Source: Bacteroidota bacterium
GTDB lineage: Bacteria > Bacteroidota > Bacteroidia > 2-12-FULL-35-15
Assembly (NCBI GenBank): GCA_021413595.1
Contig: JAIOQD010000037.1
Location: forward strand, 1 to 7,495
Length of the DNA: 7,495 nt
Direction of reading: 5' to 3'
Part shown: piece by piece, positions 1-5,545 of the stretch
How the letters are laid out: each line of letters starts with the position of its first letter
Position numbering within the stretch: position 1 is the stretch's first letter
The notes under the pieces: model-generated
What the model was told of the DNA's origin: nothing
Seen by the model: the letters and a program-made list of their open reading frames with translations, nothing else
Database searches by the model: none
Made by a program: the position numbers and the translations under genes

Positions 1-690
1 GCTATTCACTTCAAAAACATGGCCAAAGGTGCAATGTTCTTGGTGTTTTTTGCCGTTACTTCATCTACAGCTTCATGGGATTGGATGATGTCGATAGATG
101 TACATTGGTTTAGCACCATGTATGGCTGGTATTCATTTGCCGGAATGTGGATTTCTGCTATGATTACTATTATATTATTCGTTCTTTTCTTAAAACGTAA
201 AGGATATTTGCCACAAGTGAATGATAGCCATATTCACGATCTTGGAAAATGGGTGTTTGCAATTAGCTTTTTGTGGAGCTACTTATGGTTCTGTCAGTTT
301 ATGTTAATCTGGTACACCAATATCCCTGAAGAAACCATATACTTTCAGGAGCGTTTACACGATTTTGGCTACATGAGCCTAATGTGGACGGTTTTCTTTA
401 TGAACTTTGTTTTCCCAATGATCTTATTAATGAGTCGTGATGCAAAACGTAATTATTTTTTCTTAACAATTGTTGGTTCTATTATTTTTGTTGGACATTG
501 GTTAGATGTATTTATGATGGTAATGCCAGGAACAGTTAATGGCGCATGGCACCTTGGTTGGGTTGAGATTGGAATTGCATTAGGCTTCCTTGGTTTACTT
601 TTATTTACAGTAAACAAAGCACTTACAAAAGCACCTTTGATGGTTCAAAAACATCCTTATTTGGATGAGACAATTCACCATCATTTTTAA
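1..690 (+). CDS. actF: Alternative complex III subunit ActF, C-terminal part (5' end outside window)
   Basis: Partial gene: the reading frame is open from base 1 (six codons precede the first visible ATG at 19), so the true start lies upstream. About 229 residues are visible. They form roughly six hydrophobic helices (encoded near 35-75, 110-190, 230-300, 345-417, 440-510 and 545-612) with a His-rich C-terminus. Stretches such as WDWMMSIDVHWFSTMYGWY and the W/H-rich loop VGHWLDVFMMVMPG resemble ActF, the NrfD/PsrC-like membrane subunit often named quinol:cytochrome c oxidoreductase quinone-binding subunit 2. This complex oxidises menaquinol in the inner membrane and feeds electrons to a cytochrome c oxidase. 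The coxB-coxA genes directly downstream fit the Act-Cox order known in Bacteroidota. The related subunit ActC is the main alternative; position next to coxB favours ActF. The family assignment is from memory of conserved stretches, not a search. Confidence 0.85.
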   Translation, partial: AIHFKNMAKGAMFLVFFAVTSSTASWDWMMSIDVHWFSTMYGWYSFAGMWISAMITIILFVLFLKRKGYLPQVNDSHIHDLGKWVFAISFLWSYLWFCQFMLIWYTNIPEETIYFQERLHDFGYMSLMWTVFFMNFVFPMILLMSRDAKRNYFFLTIVGSIIFVGHWLDVFMMVMPGTVNGAWHLGWVEIGIALGFLGLLLFTVNKALTKAPLMVQKHPYLDETIHHHF

Positions 691-750
691 CAGTGATTGA
701 TTAAAAAAGAAGAAAAGAATTAACACGATAACAAAAAAAAATTAACTCAA

Positions 751-798
751 CTCACCTAATCCCCCCTCTCCCATTTGGAGAGGGGATTAAGGGGTGAG
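751..798. repeat. Imperfect palindromic intergenic repeat between actF and coxB
   Basis: A 9 bp perfect GC-rich core (CCCCTCTCC at 763-771 pairs with GGAGAGGGG at 777-785, five-base loop) is extended outwards with bulges to 751-798: AAT/ATT (758-760 with 786-788), then CTCACC against GGGGTGAG. It is C/G-rich in a very AT-rich gap, and it is not followed by a T-tract, so it does not look like a terminator. Palindromes of this general form (CCTAA-CCCCTCTCC-n-GGAGAGGGG-GGTGAGG) are common between genes in Bacteroidota genomes. In the mRNA it would form a hairpin ending 19 bases before the coxB ATG at 818. It may protect mRNA or tune translation; that role is inference. Confidence 0.8.
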
Positions 799-817
799 GC
801 TAACAATAATAAATACT

Positions 818-1840
818 ATGATACAGTCTTTAATTTACGTTGCCATAATTTTAACCATTTTTGCGATCGGTTATTTAGTAAGAGTGTTTGAGCTTTCGTC
901 TAGCTTAAAAGGTGATAAGCCTTATGAGGTAACTGAAAAAGACAATCGATTAATGTCAAAAATTATGTTGACTTTTTTGTTTGTATTCTTCGCATTTGTG
1001 ATCTGGAATTTAATAGAATATTTACCTTTAATGTTACCTGAATCGGCATCAGAACATGGTGTTGGTTTAGACTGGCTGTTTAATTTCAACATGGCCATCA
1101 TCTTTTTTGTATTTACTATCACTCACATTTTATTATTTTACTTTTCCTATAAATACTATGGTCGTAAAGGGAATATTGCAACCTATTTTACGCATAGCAA
1201 TAAATTAGAAATGATATGGACAATTATACCTGCTACTGTTCTTGCTGTCATCATTATTTTCGGATTAAAAGCCTGGAATAAAATTACTGAACCTGCTTCA
1301 AAAGAGGCGATCGTTATTCAGCTTTATTCAAAACAATTTGACTGGACTGCCCGTTATGCAGGAAAAGACAATGAGTTAGGTGCATCAAACTACAAGCTTA
1401 TTACCGAAGAAAACACATTGGGTATGGATATTAAAGATAGCAAGGGTGCAGATGATATTATTGTAAAAAATGAGTTTCATATTCCTGTAAATAAAGAAAT
1501 TGAATTCAAATTAAATGCAAGAGAAGTTATACATAGTGCTTTTTTACCACATTTCAGAGCTCAAATGAATTGTGTACCAGGCATGACAACAATGCTTCAC
1601 TTTACCCCAATTATTACCACCGCAGAAATGCGTACAAAACCATACGTAATAGAATTAATGAAAGGCATCAACGAAGCAAGAGCTAAACGTGGGGAAAAGC
1701 CTGAAGAATTTAACTATATACTTTTGTGTAATAAAATTTGTGGTAATAGCCATTACAATATGCAAATGACAGTAATTGTTGAATCAGAAGCAGATTACAA
1801 AAAATGGTTAAAAAGTAAAAAACCATATTTCAAAAAATAA
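818..1840 (+). CDS. coxB: Cytochrome c oxidase subunit II
   Basis: Subunit II of an A-type heme-copper oxidase: its CuA centre receives electrons from cytochrome c and passes them to subunit I. From the ATG at 818 it is 340 residues. Hydrophobic helices lie near residues 3-22, 49-69, 91-110 and 133-152, followed by the periplasmic cupredoxin domain. The CuA ligands are visible: H239 in REVIHS, C304, C308, H312 and M315 in CNKICGNSHYNM. The usual Glu between the two Cys is Lys306; that residue binds copper through its backbone, so the site should still assemble. There is no CxxCH, so no fused cytochrome c domain. An in-frame GTG at 794 lies inside the right arm of the palindrome at 751-798 and is rejected as the start. 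The ATG follows an A-rich leader with no Shine-Dalgarno sequence, as is usual in Bacteroidota. The charged stretch at 283-297 separates the two CuA segments and may be a lineage insertion. Same operon as actF and coxA. Confidence 0.95.
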   Translation: MIQSLIYVAIILTIFAIGYLVRVFELSSSLKGDKPYEVTEKDNRLMSKIMLTFLFVFFAFVIWNLIEYLPLMLPESASEHGVGLDWLFNFNMAIIFFVFTITHILLFYFSYKYYGRKGNIATYFTHSNKLEMIWTIIPATVLAVIIIFGLKAWNKITEPASKEAIVIQLYSKQFDWTARYAGKDNELGASNYKLITEENTLGMDIKDSKGADDIIVKNEFHIPVNKEIEFKLNAREVIHSAFLPHFRAQMNCVPGMTTMLHFTPIITTAEMRTKPYVIELMKGINEARAKRGEKPEEFNYILLCNKICGNSHYNMQMTVIVESEADYKKWLKSKKPYFKK

Positions 1841-1845
1841 AAAAA

Positions 1846-1894
1846 CCCTAGCCTTTAATTCCCTCCACACAGGTGCGAGGGCGTTAAATGAGAG
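1846..1894. repeat. Imperfect hairpin directly after coxB
   Basis: Six bases after the coxB stop codon. CCCTC (1861-1865) pairs with GAGGG (1877-1881) and, across a 2x2 internal loop, TTTAA (1854-1858) pairs with TTAAA (1884-1888). The flanks CCTAG and TGAGAG resemble the outer parts of the palindrome at 751-798, so this may be a diverged copy of the same repeat family. No T-tract follows, so transcription probably continues into coxA. It could act as an mRNA-protecting 3' hairpin for coxB; that is inference. Confidence 0.6.
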
Positions 1895-1922
1895 ATATAT
1901 TAATATAATAAACAATAAAAAA

Positions 1923-1972
1923 ACCTAACTCACTTACACCACTTCTTCTGTGGAGTGATAAAATGAGTGGGT
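1923..1972. repeat. Imperfect hairpin upstream of the coxA start
   Basis: CCAC (1939-1942) pairs with GTGG (1950-1953) and further out ACTCA (1928-1932) pairs with TGAGT (1964-1968), with CC/GG closing the base. The stem is broken by mismatches. The outer form CCTAACTCA...TGAGTGGG resembles the repeat before coxB. It ends 18 bases before the coxA ATG, against 19 bases for the coxB copy. Both are followed by a 17-base A-rich leader starting TAACAA and ending CT directly before ATG (12 of 17 positions identical by my count). Confidence 0.6.
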
Positions 1973-1990
1973 ATAACAACAAATAAGTCT

Positions 1991-3796
1991 ATGGAGAATC
2001 ACGATCAGCACGCTCAGGCACATCCCGGTCACGAAGAGGAACATCACCACACAGAATCATTTGTATCCAAATACATTTTTAGTATGGATCACAAAACCAT
2101 TTCACGCCAGTTTCTTATAACAGCTGTGTTAATGGCGTTTATCGCAATGACAATGTCCTTATTGTTCCGCTTGCAATTAGCATGGCCGGGAGAACGTTTT
2201 TGGATATTGAATTTTTTATTGGGCGATAAATGGGCTCCGGACGGAATACTTGACCCGGGAATGTATATGCAACTTGTTACTATACATGGTACCATTATGG
2301 TGTTTATGGTACTAACAGGAGGATTAAGCGGTACATTCAGTAACCTGTTAATTCCTTACCAAATTGGAGCTCGCGATATGGCATCCGGTTTTTTAAATAT
2401 GTTATCGTATTGGTTCTTCTTTTTGTCAAGTGTAATTATGTTAGCCGGCTTTTTTGTTGAAACTGGTGCAGCATCAGGTGGTTGGACCGTTTATCCTCCA
2501 TTGAGCGCACTACCACAAGCCATGGAAGGATCAAGATTAGGGATGACTTTATGGTTAGTTTCAATGAGTTTATTTATCGTTTCGGCTTTGCTTGGTGGTT
2601 TAAATTACATCGTAACGGTAATAAATCTTCGTACCAAAGGAATGTCGATGACACGTATGCCACTTACCATCTGGGCATTCTTTATAACAGCAATTCTTGG
2701 TGTACTTTCGTTTCCTGTTTTATTTTCAGCAGCTTTATTGTTGATCTTCGACAGAAGCTTTGGAACCTCATTTTATTTATCTGATATTTATATTGGAGGA
2801 CAAGCTCTGGAACAAACAGGTGGTAGTCCAATTCTATATGAGCATTTATTCTGGTTTTTAGGACATCCTGAAGTATATATCATCATTTTACCTGCATTAG
2901 GGCTTACCTCAGAAATCATTTCGGTAAACTCACGTAAACCAATTTTCGGTTACCGTGCAATGATTGGTTCAATTATGGCAATTGGTTTCCTTTCCTTTAT
3001 TGTATGGGGCCATCACATGTTTATCACCGGAATGAATCCTTTTCTAGGCTCCGTATTCGTTTTTACCACACTATTGATCGCTATTCCTTCCGCAGTAAAG
3101 GCATTTAATTACCTTACTACCTTATGGAAAGGTAACATACAATACACTCCGGCAATGTTGTTTGCTATCGGCTTAGTTTCTACATTTATTTCAGGAGGTT
3201 TAACAGGTATCATTCTTGCTGATTCAGCACTTGATATCCCTGTTCACGATACACTATTTGTTGTAGCGCATTTCCATATTGTAATGGGTGTTTCAGCAAT
3301 ATTAGGGATGCTTGCAGGTGTTTACCATTGGTTTCCTAAATTATTTTTGCGCCACATGAATAAAAAATTAGGGTATATTCATTTCTGGGGAACATTTATT
3401 TCTGCTTATGGCGTATTTTTTCCAATGCACTTTTTAGGCTTGGCAGGTTTACCTCGTAGATATTATTCAAACAGTGCATTTCCAATGTTTGATAATTTAG
3501 TGGACATAAATATCCTGATCACAGGATTTGCTATATTGGCTTCATTAACACAAATAGTTTTCTTGTTTAACTTCTTTTATTCTATTTTCCGTGGTCCTAA
3601 ATCAGAACAAAATCCATGGAAAGCAAACACCTTAGAGTGGACAACACCAATGGCAAATACGCATGGAAACTGGCCGGGAAAACTACCTGTTGTTCATCGT
3701 TGGCCTTATGACTATAGCAAACCAGGTAAAGAACACGATTTTGTTCCGCAAACTGTACCTTTAGAAGAAGGTGAAGTAGATGGTGGTGGACATTAA
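1991..3796 (+). CDS. coxA: Cytochrome c oxidase subunit I (A1-type heme-copper oxidase)
   Basis: Catalytic subunit that reduces oxygen to water and pumps protons across the inner membrane. From the ATG at 1991 it is 601 residues, a normal length for this phylum, with about twelve hydrophobic helices. Visible metal ligands: H99 (heme a, in TIHGT), H292 and Y296 in GHPEVY (CuB and the cross-linked Tyr), H341-H342 in WGHHMF (CuB), H427 (heme a3) and H429 (heme a) in AHFHIV. Proton-channel residues: D129 and N136 (GARDMA...LN), E294 in HPEVY (marking the A1 subtype), and K370 in IPSAVKAF, where the usual Thr and Gly before it are Ser and Ala. H419-D420 match the Mg/Mn site region. The N-terminus has seven His within residues 4-20. 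An in-frame GTG at 1967 lies in the arm of the upstream hairpin and is rejected. Last gene of the act-cox operon here; no subunit III gene follows. Confidence 0.97.
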   Translation: MENHDQHAQAHPGHEEEHHHTESFVSKYIFSMDHKTISRQFLITAVLMAFIAMTMSLLFRLQLAWPGERFWILNFLLGDKWAPDGILDPGMYMQLVTIHGTIMVFMVLTGGLSGTFSNLLIPYQIGARDMASGFLNMLSYWFFFLSSVIMLAGFFVETGAASGGWTVYPPLSALPQAMEGSRLGMTLWLVSMSLFIVSALLGGLNYIVTVINLRTKGMSMTRMPLTIWAFFITAILGVLSFPVLFSAALLLIFDRSFGTSFYLSDIYIGGQALEQTGGSPILYEHLFWFLGHPEVYIIILPALGLTSEIISVNSRKPIFGYRAMIGSIMAIGFLSFIVWGHHMFITGMNPFLGSVFVFTTLLIAIPSAVKAFNYLTTLWKGNIQYTPAMLFAIGLVSTFISGGLTGIILADSALDIPVHDTLFVVAHFHIVMGVSAILGMLAGVYHWFPKLFLRHMNKKLGYIHFWGTFISAYGVFFPMHFLGLAGLPRRYYSNSAFPMFDNLVDINILITGFAILASLTQIVFLFNFFYSIFRGPKSEQNPWKANTLEWTTPMANTHGNWPGKLPVVHRWPYDYSKPGKEHDFVPQTVPLEEGEVDGGGH

Positions 3797-3800
3797 AAAA

Positions 3801-3835
3801 GATTCAAGATTTTAGATTCAAGAATCAAGATTTTA
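3801..3835. repeat. Short tandem repeat, left flank of the coxA terminator
   Basis: Two GATTCAAG-based units in tandem: GATTCAAGATTTTA at 3801-3814, and a 21-base version at 3815-3835 that carries an extra AATCAAG. AAGATTTTAGATTC (3806-3819) matches, with one difference, the reverse complement of units on the other side of the terminator (3892-3931). The two sets therefore form a long imperfect inverted repeat around the terminator stem. Confidence 0.75.
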
Positions 3836-3873
3836 AAAATTCCCTGAACAAGAAATTTGTTCAGGGAATTTTT
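3835..3873 (+). terminator. Strong rho-independent terminator after coxA
   Basis: A perfect 17 bp stem: AAAAATTCCCTGAACAA (3835-3851) pairs with TTGTTCAGGGAATTTTT (3857-3873) around the five-base loop GAAAT. The 3' arm ends in five T. The stem sits 38 bases after the coxA stop codon and closes the act-cox operon. Because the arm ends in A-tract/T-tract it could terminate in both directions, although no minus-strand gene approaches it here. Confidence 0.93.
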
Positions 3874-3891
3874 ATTTATCAATGTTTTCCT

Positions 3892-3931
3892 GAATCTAAC
3901 ATCTTGAATCTAACATCTAACATCTTGATTC
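3892..3931. repeat. Short tandem repeat, right flank of the coxA terminator
   Basis: GAATCTAACATCTT (3892-3905) is followed by a second unit at 3906-3931 in which TAACATC is itself doubled. Reversed, these units read AAGATGTTAGATTC, nearly the same as the left-flank units. The repeat ends 8 bases before the promoter box of the next gene. Confidence 0.75.
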
Positions 3932-3939
3932 AATATAAC

Positions 3940-3947
3940 TATCTTTG
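3940..3947 (+). promoter_or_regulatory. Bacteroidota -7 promoter box (TATCTTTG) for the next gene
   Basis: TATCTTTG fits TAnnTTTG exactly and is followed by C, as is common. A TTG lies at 3925-3927, but the 12-base spacer is short, so the -33 element is uncertain. The expected transcript start is about 3953, right at the proposed GTG start codon (3952), so the message would be leaderless or nearly so. Confidence 0.5.
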
Positions 3948-3951
3948 CATC

Positions 3952-4620
3952 GTGTATAAACGTATTAATATATTTCTATTTGTTCTGCTCAGCTGCATTT
4001 CCTTTAAAACAATAGCACAACCAACGCTTGACACCATCAAAGATTGCCTGAAACAAAAACCTCACCTGTTTGGTAAGCTCGATACCCGTAATTCTTTTAT
4101 AAACAATAGTAGAGCAAAAATTTTTGGTGTAAAAATTGGCTTGAATTATGGGAACAGGCTACATTTCGGAATAGGTTATAATCAACTCTTTCGGCCGGCA
4201 AAAGATTTCGATAAAAAAGTTTATTACATAAATGCCGATAATATGGCCGATAGTGTAACAGCACAGCTTAAACTATATTATTTTTCTACCCACGTAGAAT
4301 ATATCTATTACCAAAACCAACATTGGCGGTTAAGTATTCCATTGCAAGTAGGCTTTGGCAAAACCTATTATCAATACAAATTATTTGAAAAAAAAAAGGA
4401 AGATGGGAGTACTTTGGTTTTTATATACGAGCCGGCAGTATCTGTGGAATATAAATTTGCAAAGTGGGCCGGTGTAGGCGCTGATATTGGATTTAGATTT
4501 ATGGTAACAGATTACAGACGATTAAATCAAAAATTTAATTCCCCAACCTACGCATTCAAACTATTGATCTATTATAATGAAATATATAAATCAATTACAA
4601 AAAAAATAAGAGAAAAATAA
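3952..4620 (+). CDS. Secreted or outer-membrane beta-barrel-like protein of unknown function
   Basis: I do not recognise a named family. From the GTG at 3952 it is 222 residues. It begins with a signal peptide: basic YKR, then a hydrophobic run (INIFLFVLLSCISF), then a likely cut after IAQ near residue 23. The rest has alternating aromatic/hydrophobic strands, such as FGVKIGLNYGNRLHFGIGY, LKLYYFSTHVEYIYY, WRLSIPLQVGFG and VSVEYKFAKWAGVGADIGF. These look like antiparallel outer-membrane strands of a small porin-like barrel, although the lysine-rich C-terminus lacks a terminal aromatic signal. Start choice: there is no ATG near the signal peptide. The TTG at 3904 lies in the repeat and upstream of the promoter box, while GTG at 3952 gives a well-formed signal peptide. 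The gene has its own promoter box and is separated from coxA by a terminator, so no link to respiration is implied. Confidence 0.75.
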   Translation: MYKRINIFLFVLLSCISFKTIAQPTLDTIKDCLKQKPHLFGKLDTRNSFINNSRAKIFGVKIGLNYGNRLHFGIGYNQLFRPAKDFDKKVYYINADNMADSVTAQLKLYYFSTHVEYIYYQNQHWRLSIPLQVGFGKTYYQYKLFEKKKEDGSTLVFIYEPAVSVEYKFAKWAGVGADIGFRFMVTDYRRLNQKFNSPTYAFKLLIYYNEIYKSITKKIREK

Positions 4621-4728
4621 CGTTAAACTTATGTATATGCAGTATTTAATGATCATTTTAAGATAAAAAAAATAATGAACATTAATCCATTGATCTTGCA
4701 TTTGAAAGCGCAAACAAATTGCAATAAC
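4621..4728. other. Convergent intergenic gap without a clear terminator
   Basis: This AT-rich gap separates the plus-strand barrel-like gene from the minus-strand TerB-like gene. I see only a weak TTGC...GCAA pairing near 4697-4714 and no convincing stem with a T-tract for either gene. Confidence 0.4.
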
Positions 4729-5085
4729 CTATTCTTCGTGGTCTGAATCCCAGGCAAAAAATAATTCTTTTAAATACTTGTTTTCCTCGGTAGTAATTTT
4801 TTTATCTGCTTTTACCATCTTTACAGCCAATTTTAAAAAATCGTTACGCTCCTTTTCAGTGGAATCTTCATAAAAATCGTTCATTGAATTGTTAAAATGC
4901 AAAAAATAATCCTCTTTTGGCAATGCGCTTAGTTCCGCCATTTCCGTATCTAAATCAACTCTAAATGGAAAATCTTTTTTTAAATAACCGACAATTACTT
5001 TACCCTCTGATTTTGCAAATTTCCCGTCAACTTCGGAAAGTATCATTAACATGTGATACCCCGCCATTACTTTATTCTTTTTCAT
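4729..5085 (-). CDS. Small TerB-like (tellurite-resistance TerB fold) cytoplasmic protein
   Basis: A 118-residue all-helical acidic protein without signal peptide or membrane segment. It shows the two-half pattern of TerB-like proteins: an early helix followed by acidic residues (LSEVDGKFAKSEGK, with D20, G21 and E27), and a second similar turn (VKADKKITTEEN, with D94 and E100-E101). In TerB such paired acidic residues bind metal ions. The family is usually linked to stress or membrane-associated complexes, but single small members such as this one in Bacteroidota have no established role, and tellurite resistance should not be assumed because no other ter gene is present. The start ATG at 5085 is the first of two (the other is codon 7); both precede the conserved helix. 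It is transcribed towards the barrel-like gene and appears to be monocistronic. Confidence 0.7.
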   Translation of the reverse strand: MKKNKVMAGYHMLMILSEVDGKFAKSEGKVIVGYLKKDFPFRVDLDTEMAELSALPKEDYFLHFNNSMNDFYEDSTEKERNDFLKLAVKMVKADKKITTEENKYLKELFFAWDSDHEE

Positions 5086-5098
5086 AATTCTTACAATA

Positions 5099-5128
5099 TT
5101 AAAGTATAAATATACATACTCTGAACAA
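5099..5128 (-). promoter_or_regulatory. Weak candidate promoter of the TerB-like gene
   Basis: On the minus strand, TTG (5128-5126) is followed after 19 bases by TACTTTAA (5106-5099), which matches TAnnTTTG except at the last base. It ends 13 bases before the ATG. The match is imperfect in an AT-rich region where such strings arise by chance. Confidence 0.3.
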
Positions 5129-5180
5129 TTGAATTATAAAAAGATAAAAAAATTAATAAAAATGATTTTAATAAAAATTC

Positions 5181-5210
5181 TTTGCAGAACTAAAAAAATA
5201 CTTACTTTTG
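5181..5210 (+). promoter_or_regulatory. Promoter of the tRNA transcription unit
   Basis: TTTG (5181-5184), 18 bases, then TACTTTTG (5203-5210) followed by C. Both boxes fit the Bacteroidota consensus (-33 TTTG, -7 TAnnTTTG), with a spacer close to the usual 19-21. Transcription would begin near 5216-5217, just before the tRNA-like segment and about 80 bases before tRNA-Gly. Confidence 0.75.
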
Positions 5211-5222
5211 CAAACCAAATTA

Positions 5223-5269
5223 TGAGAATTAACTCAAATCGGTAGAGTGTTCCAGTTTTTTTCGGAAAG
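5223..5269 (+). pseudogene. tRNA-like 5' half (D-arm plus anticodon-like arm, no T-arm)
   Basis: The layout follows a tRNA 5' half: seven bases (5223-5229), TA (5230-5231, tRNA positions 8-9), D-stem ACTC/GAGT (5232-5235 with 5245-5248), a D-loop AAATCGGTA with the conserved GG, then G and an anticodon-like stem TTCC/GGAA (5250-5253 with 5264-5267). The loop is T-rich and ten bases long, too large for a normal anticodon loop. No T-arm (TTCGA-type loop) and no complement to the acceptor bases follows; tRNA-Gly begins 26 bases later. The D-arm resembles that of tRNA-Gly next door. It is either a decayed or truncated tRNA gene or a tRNA-like structure in the 5' leader of the tRNA transcript. It would not be charged by any normal rule. 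Confidence 0.55.
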
Positions 5270-5295
5270 TGCCATTTGATTAATAGTAATAATAT

Positions 5296-5371
5296 GCGAA
5301 AGTAGCTCAGTTGGTAGAGCGCGACCTTGCCAAGGTCGAGGTCGCGAGTTCGAACCTCGTCTTTCGCTCCA
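5296..5371 (+). tRNA. tRNA-Gly (anticodon GCC)
   Basis: A complete cloverleaf of 76 bases including encoded CCA. The acceptor GCGAAAG pairs with CTTTCGC; D-stem GCTC/GAGC; anticodon stem CGACC/GGTCG with loop TTGCCAA (anticodon GCC at 5329-5331); T-arm GCGAG-TTCGAAC-CTCGT with one G-U pair. Discriminator U73 is as expected for bacterial tRNA-Gly. First full tRNA of the unit. Confidence 0.97.
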
Positions 5372-5379
5372 AAAAGTGG

Positions 5380-5407
5380 TCCCTCTTATTTGAGAGGGAT
5401 TTTTTTT
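5380..5407 (+). terminator. Hairpin with T-tract between the two tRNAs
   Basis: TCCCTCT (5380-5386) pairs with AGAGGGA (5393-5399) around a six-base loop, followed by eight T (5400-5407). This has the form of a rho-independent terminator, yet tRNA-Leu begins 12 bases later with no clear promoter of its own. It is probably a partial terminator, or a processing hairpin that sets the ratio of the two tRNAs. Confidence 0.75.
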
Positions 5408-5419
5408 GAATGCCGGAAT

Positions 5420-5504
5420 GCCCAGGTGGTGGAATTGGTAGACACGCAGGACTTAAAATCCTGTATTCATTGCGAATGTATCGGTTCAAGTCCGATCCCG
5501 GGTA
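5420..5504 (+). tRNA. tRNA-Leu (anticodon UAA), CCA not encoded
   Basis: Class II tRNA of 85 bases. D-arm GTGG-AATTGGTAGA-CAC; anticodon stem CAGGA/TCCTG with loop CTTAAAA (anticodon TAA at 5454-5456); long variable arm with ATTC/GAAT stem (5465-5468 with 5474-5477); T-arm ATCGG-TTCAAGT-CCGAT; discriminator A73 at 5504. The acceptor is GCCCAGG (5420-5426) against CCCGGGT (5497-5503). Position 1-72 is the G-U pair also seen in E. coli tRNA-Leu(UAA), but position 5-68 is an A-C mismatch (5424 with 5499). The bases after A73 are CTT, so CCA must be added enzymatically, unlike the tRNA-Gly beside it. Confidence 0.95.
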
Positions 5505-5507
5505 CTT

Positions 5508-5545
5508 AGAGAGACAAGCGTTTGGCCTTGTCTCTCTTTTTTTTT
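5508..5545 (+). terminator. Rho-independent terminator of the tRNA unit
   Basis: An 11 bp perfect stem: AGAGAGACAAG (5508-5518) pairs with CTTGTCTCTCT (5527-5537) around CGTTTGGC, followed by a run of nine T (5537-5545). It begins three bases after the end of tRNA-Leu. Confidence 0.95.

Noticed and set aside
922..1122. Minus-strand ORF of 66 codons
   Set aside because: Lies antisense within coxB, whose frame carries the recognised subunit II helices; no family features.
818..1840. caa3-type fusion of subunit II with cytochrome c
   Set aside because: No CxxCH motif is present; the protein ends shortly after the CuA ligands.
2089..2295. Minus-strand ORF of 68 codons
   Set aside because: Antisense within coxA over a conserved helix region; low-complexity composition.
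2482..2784. Plus-strand ORF of 100 codons in another frame
   Set aside because: Out-of-frame overlap inside coxA, where the heme-copper oxidase frame is clearly the coding one.
4729..5085. Tellurite-resistance operon
   Set aside because: Only one small TerB-like gene is present, with no other ter genes; resistance cannot be claimed.
5327..5509. Plus-strand ORF of 60 codons (VVELVDTQDLKS...)
   Set aside because: Translation of tRNA-Gly and tRNA-Leu; not a protein gene.
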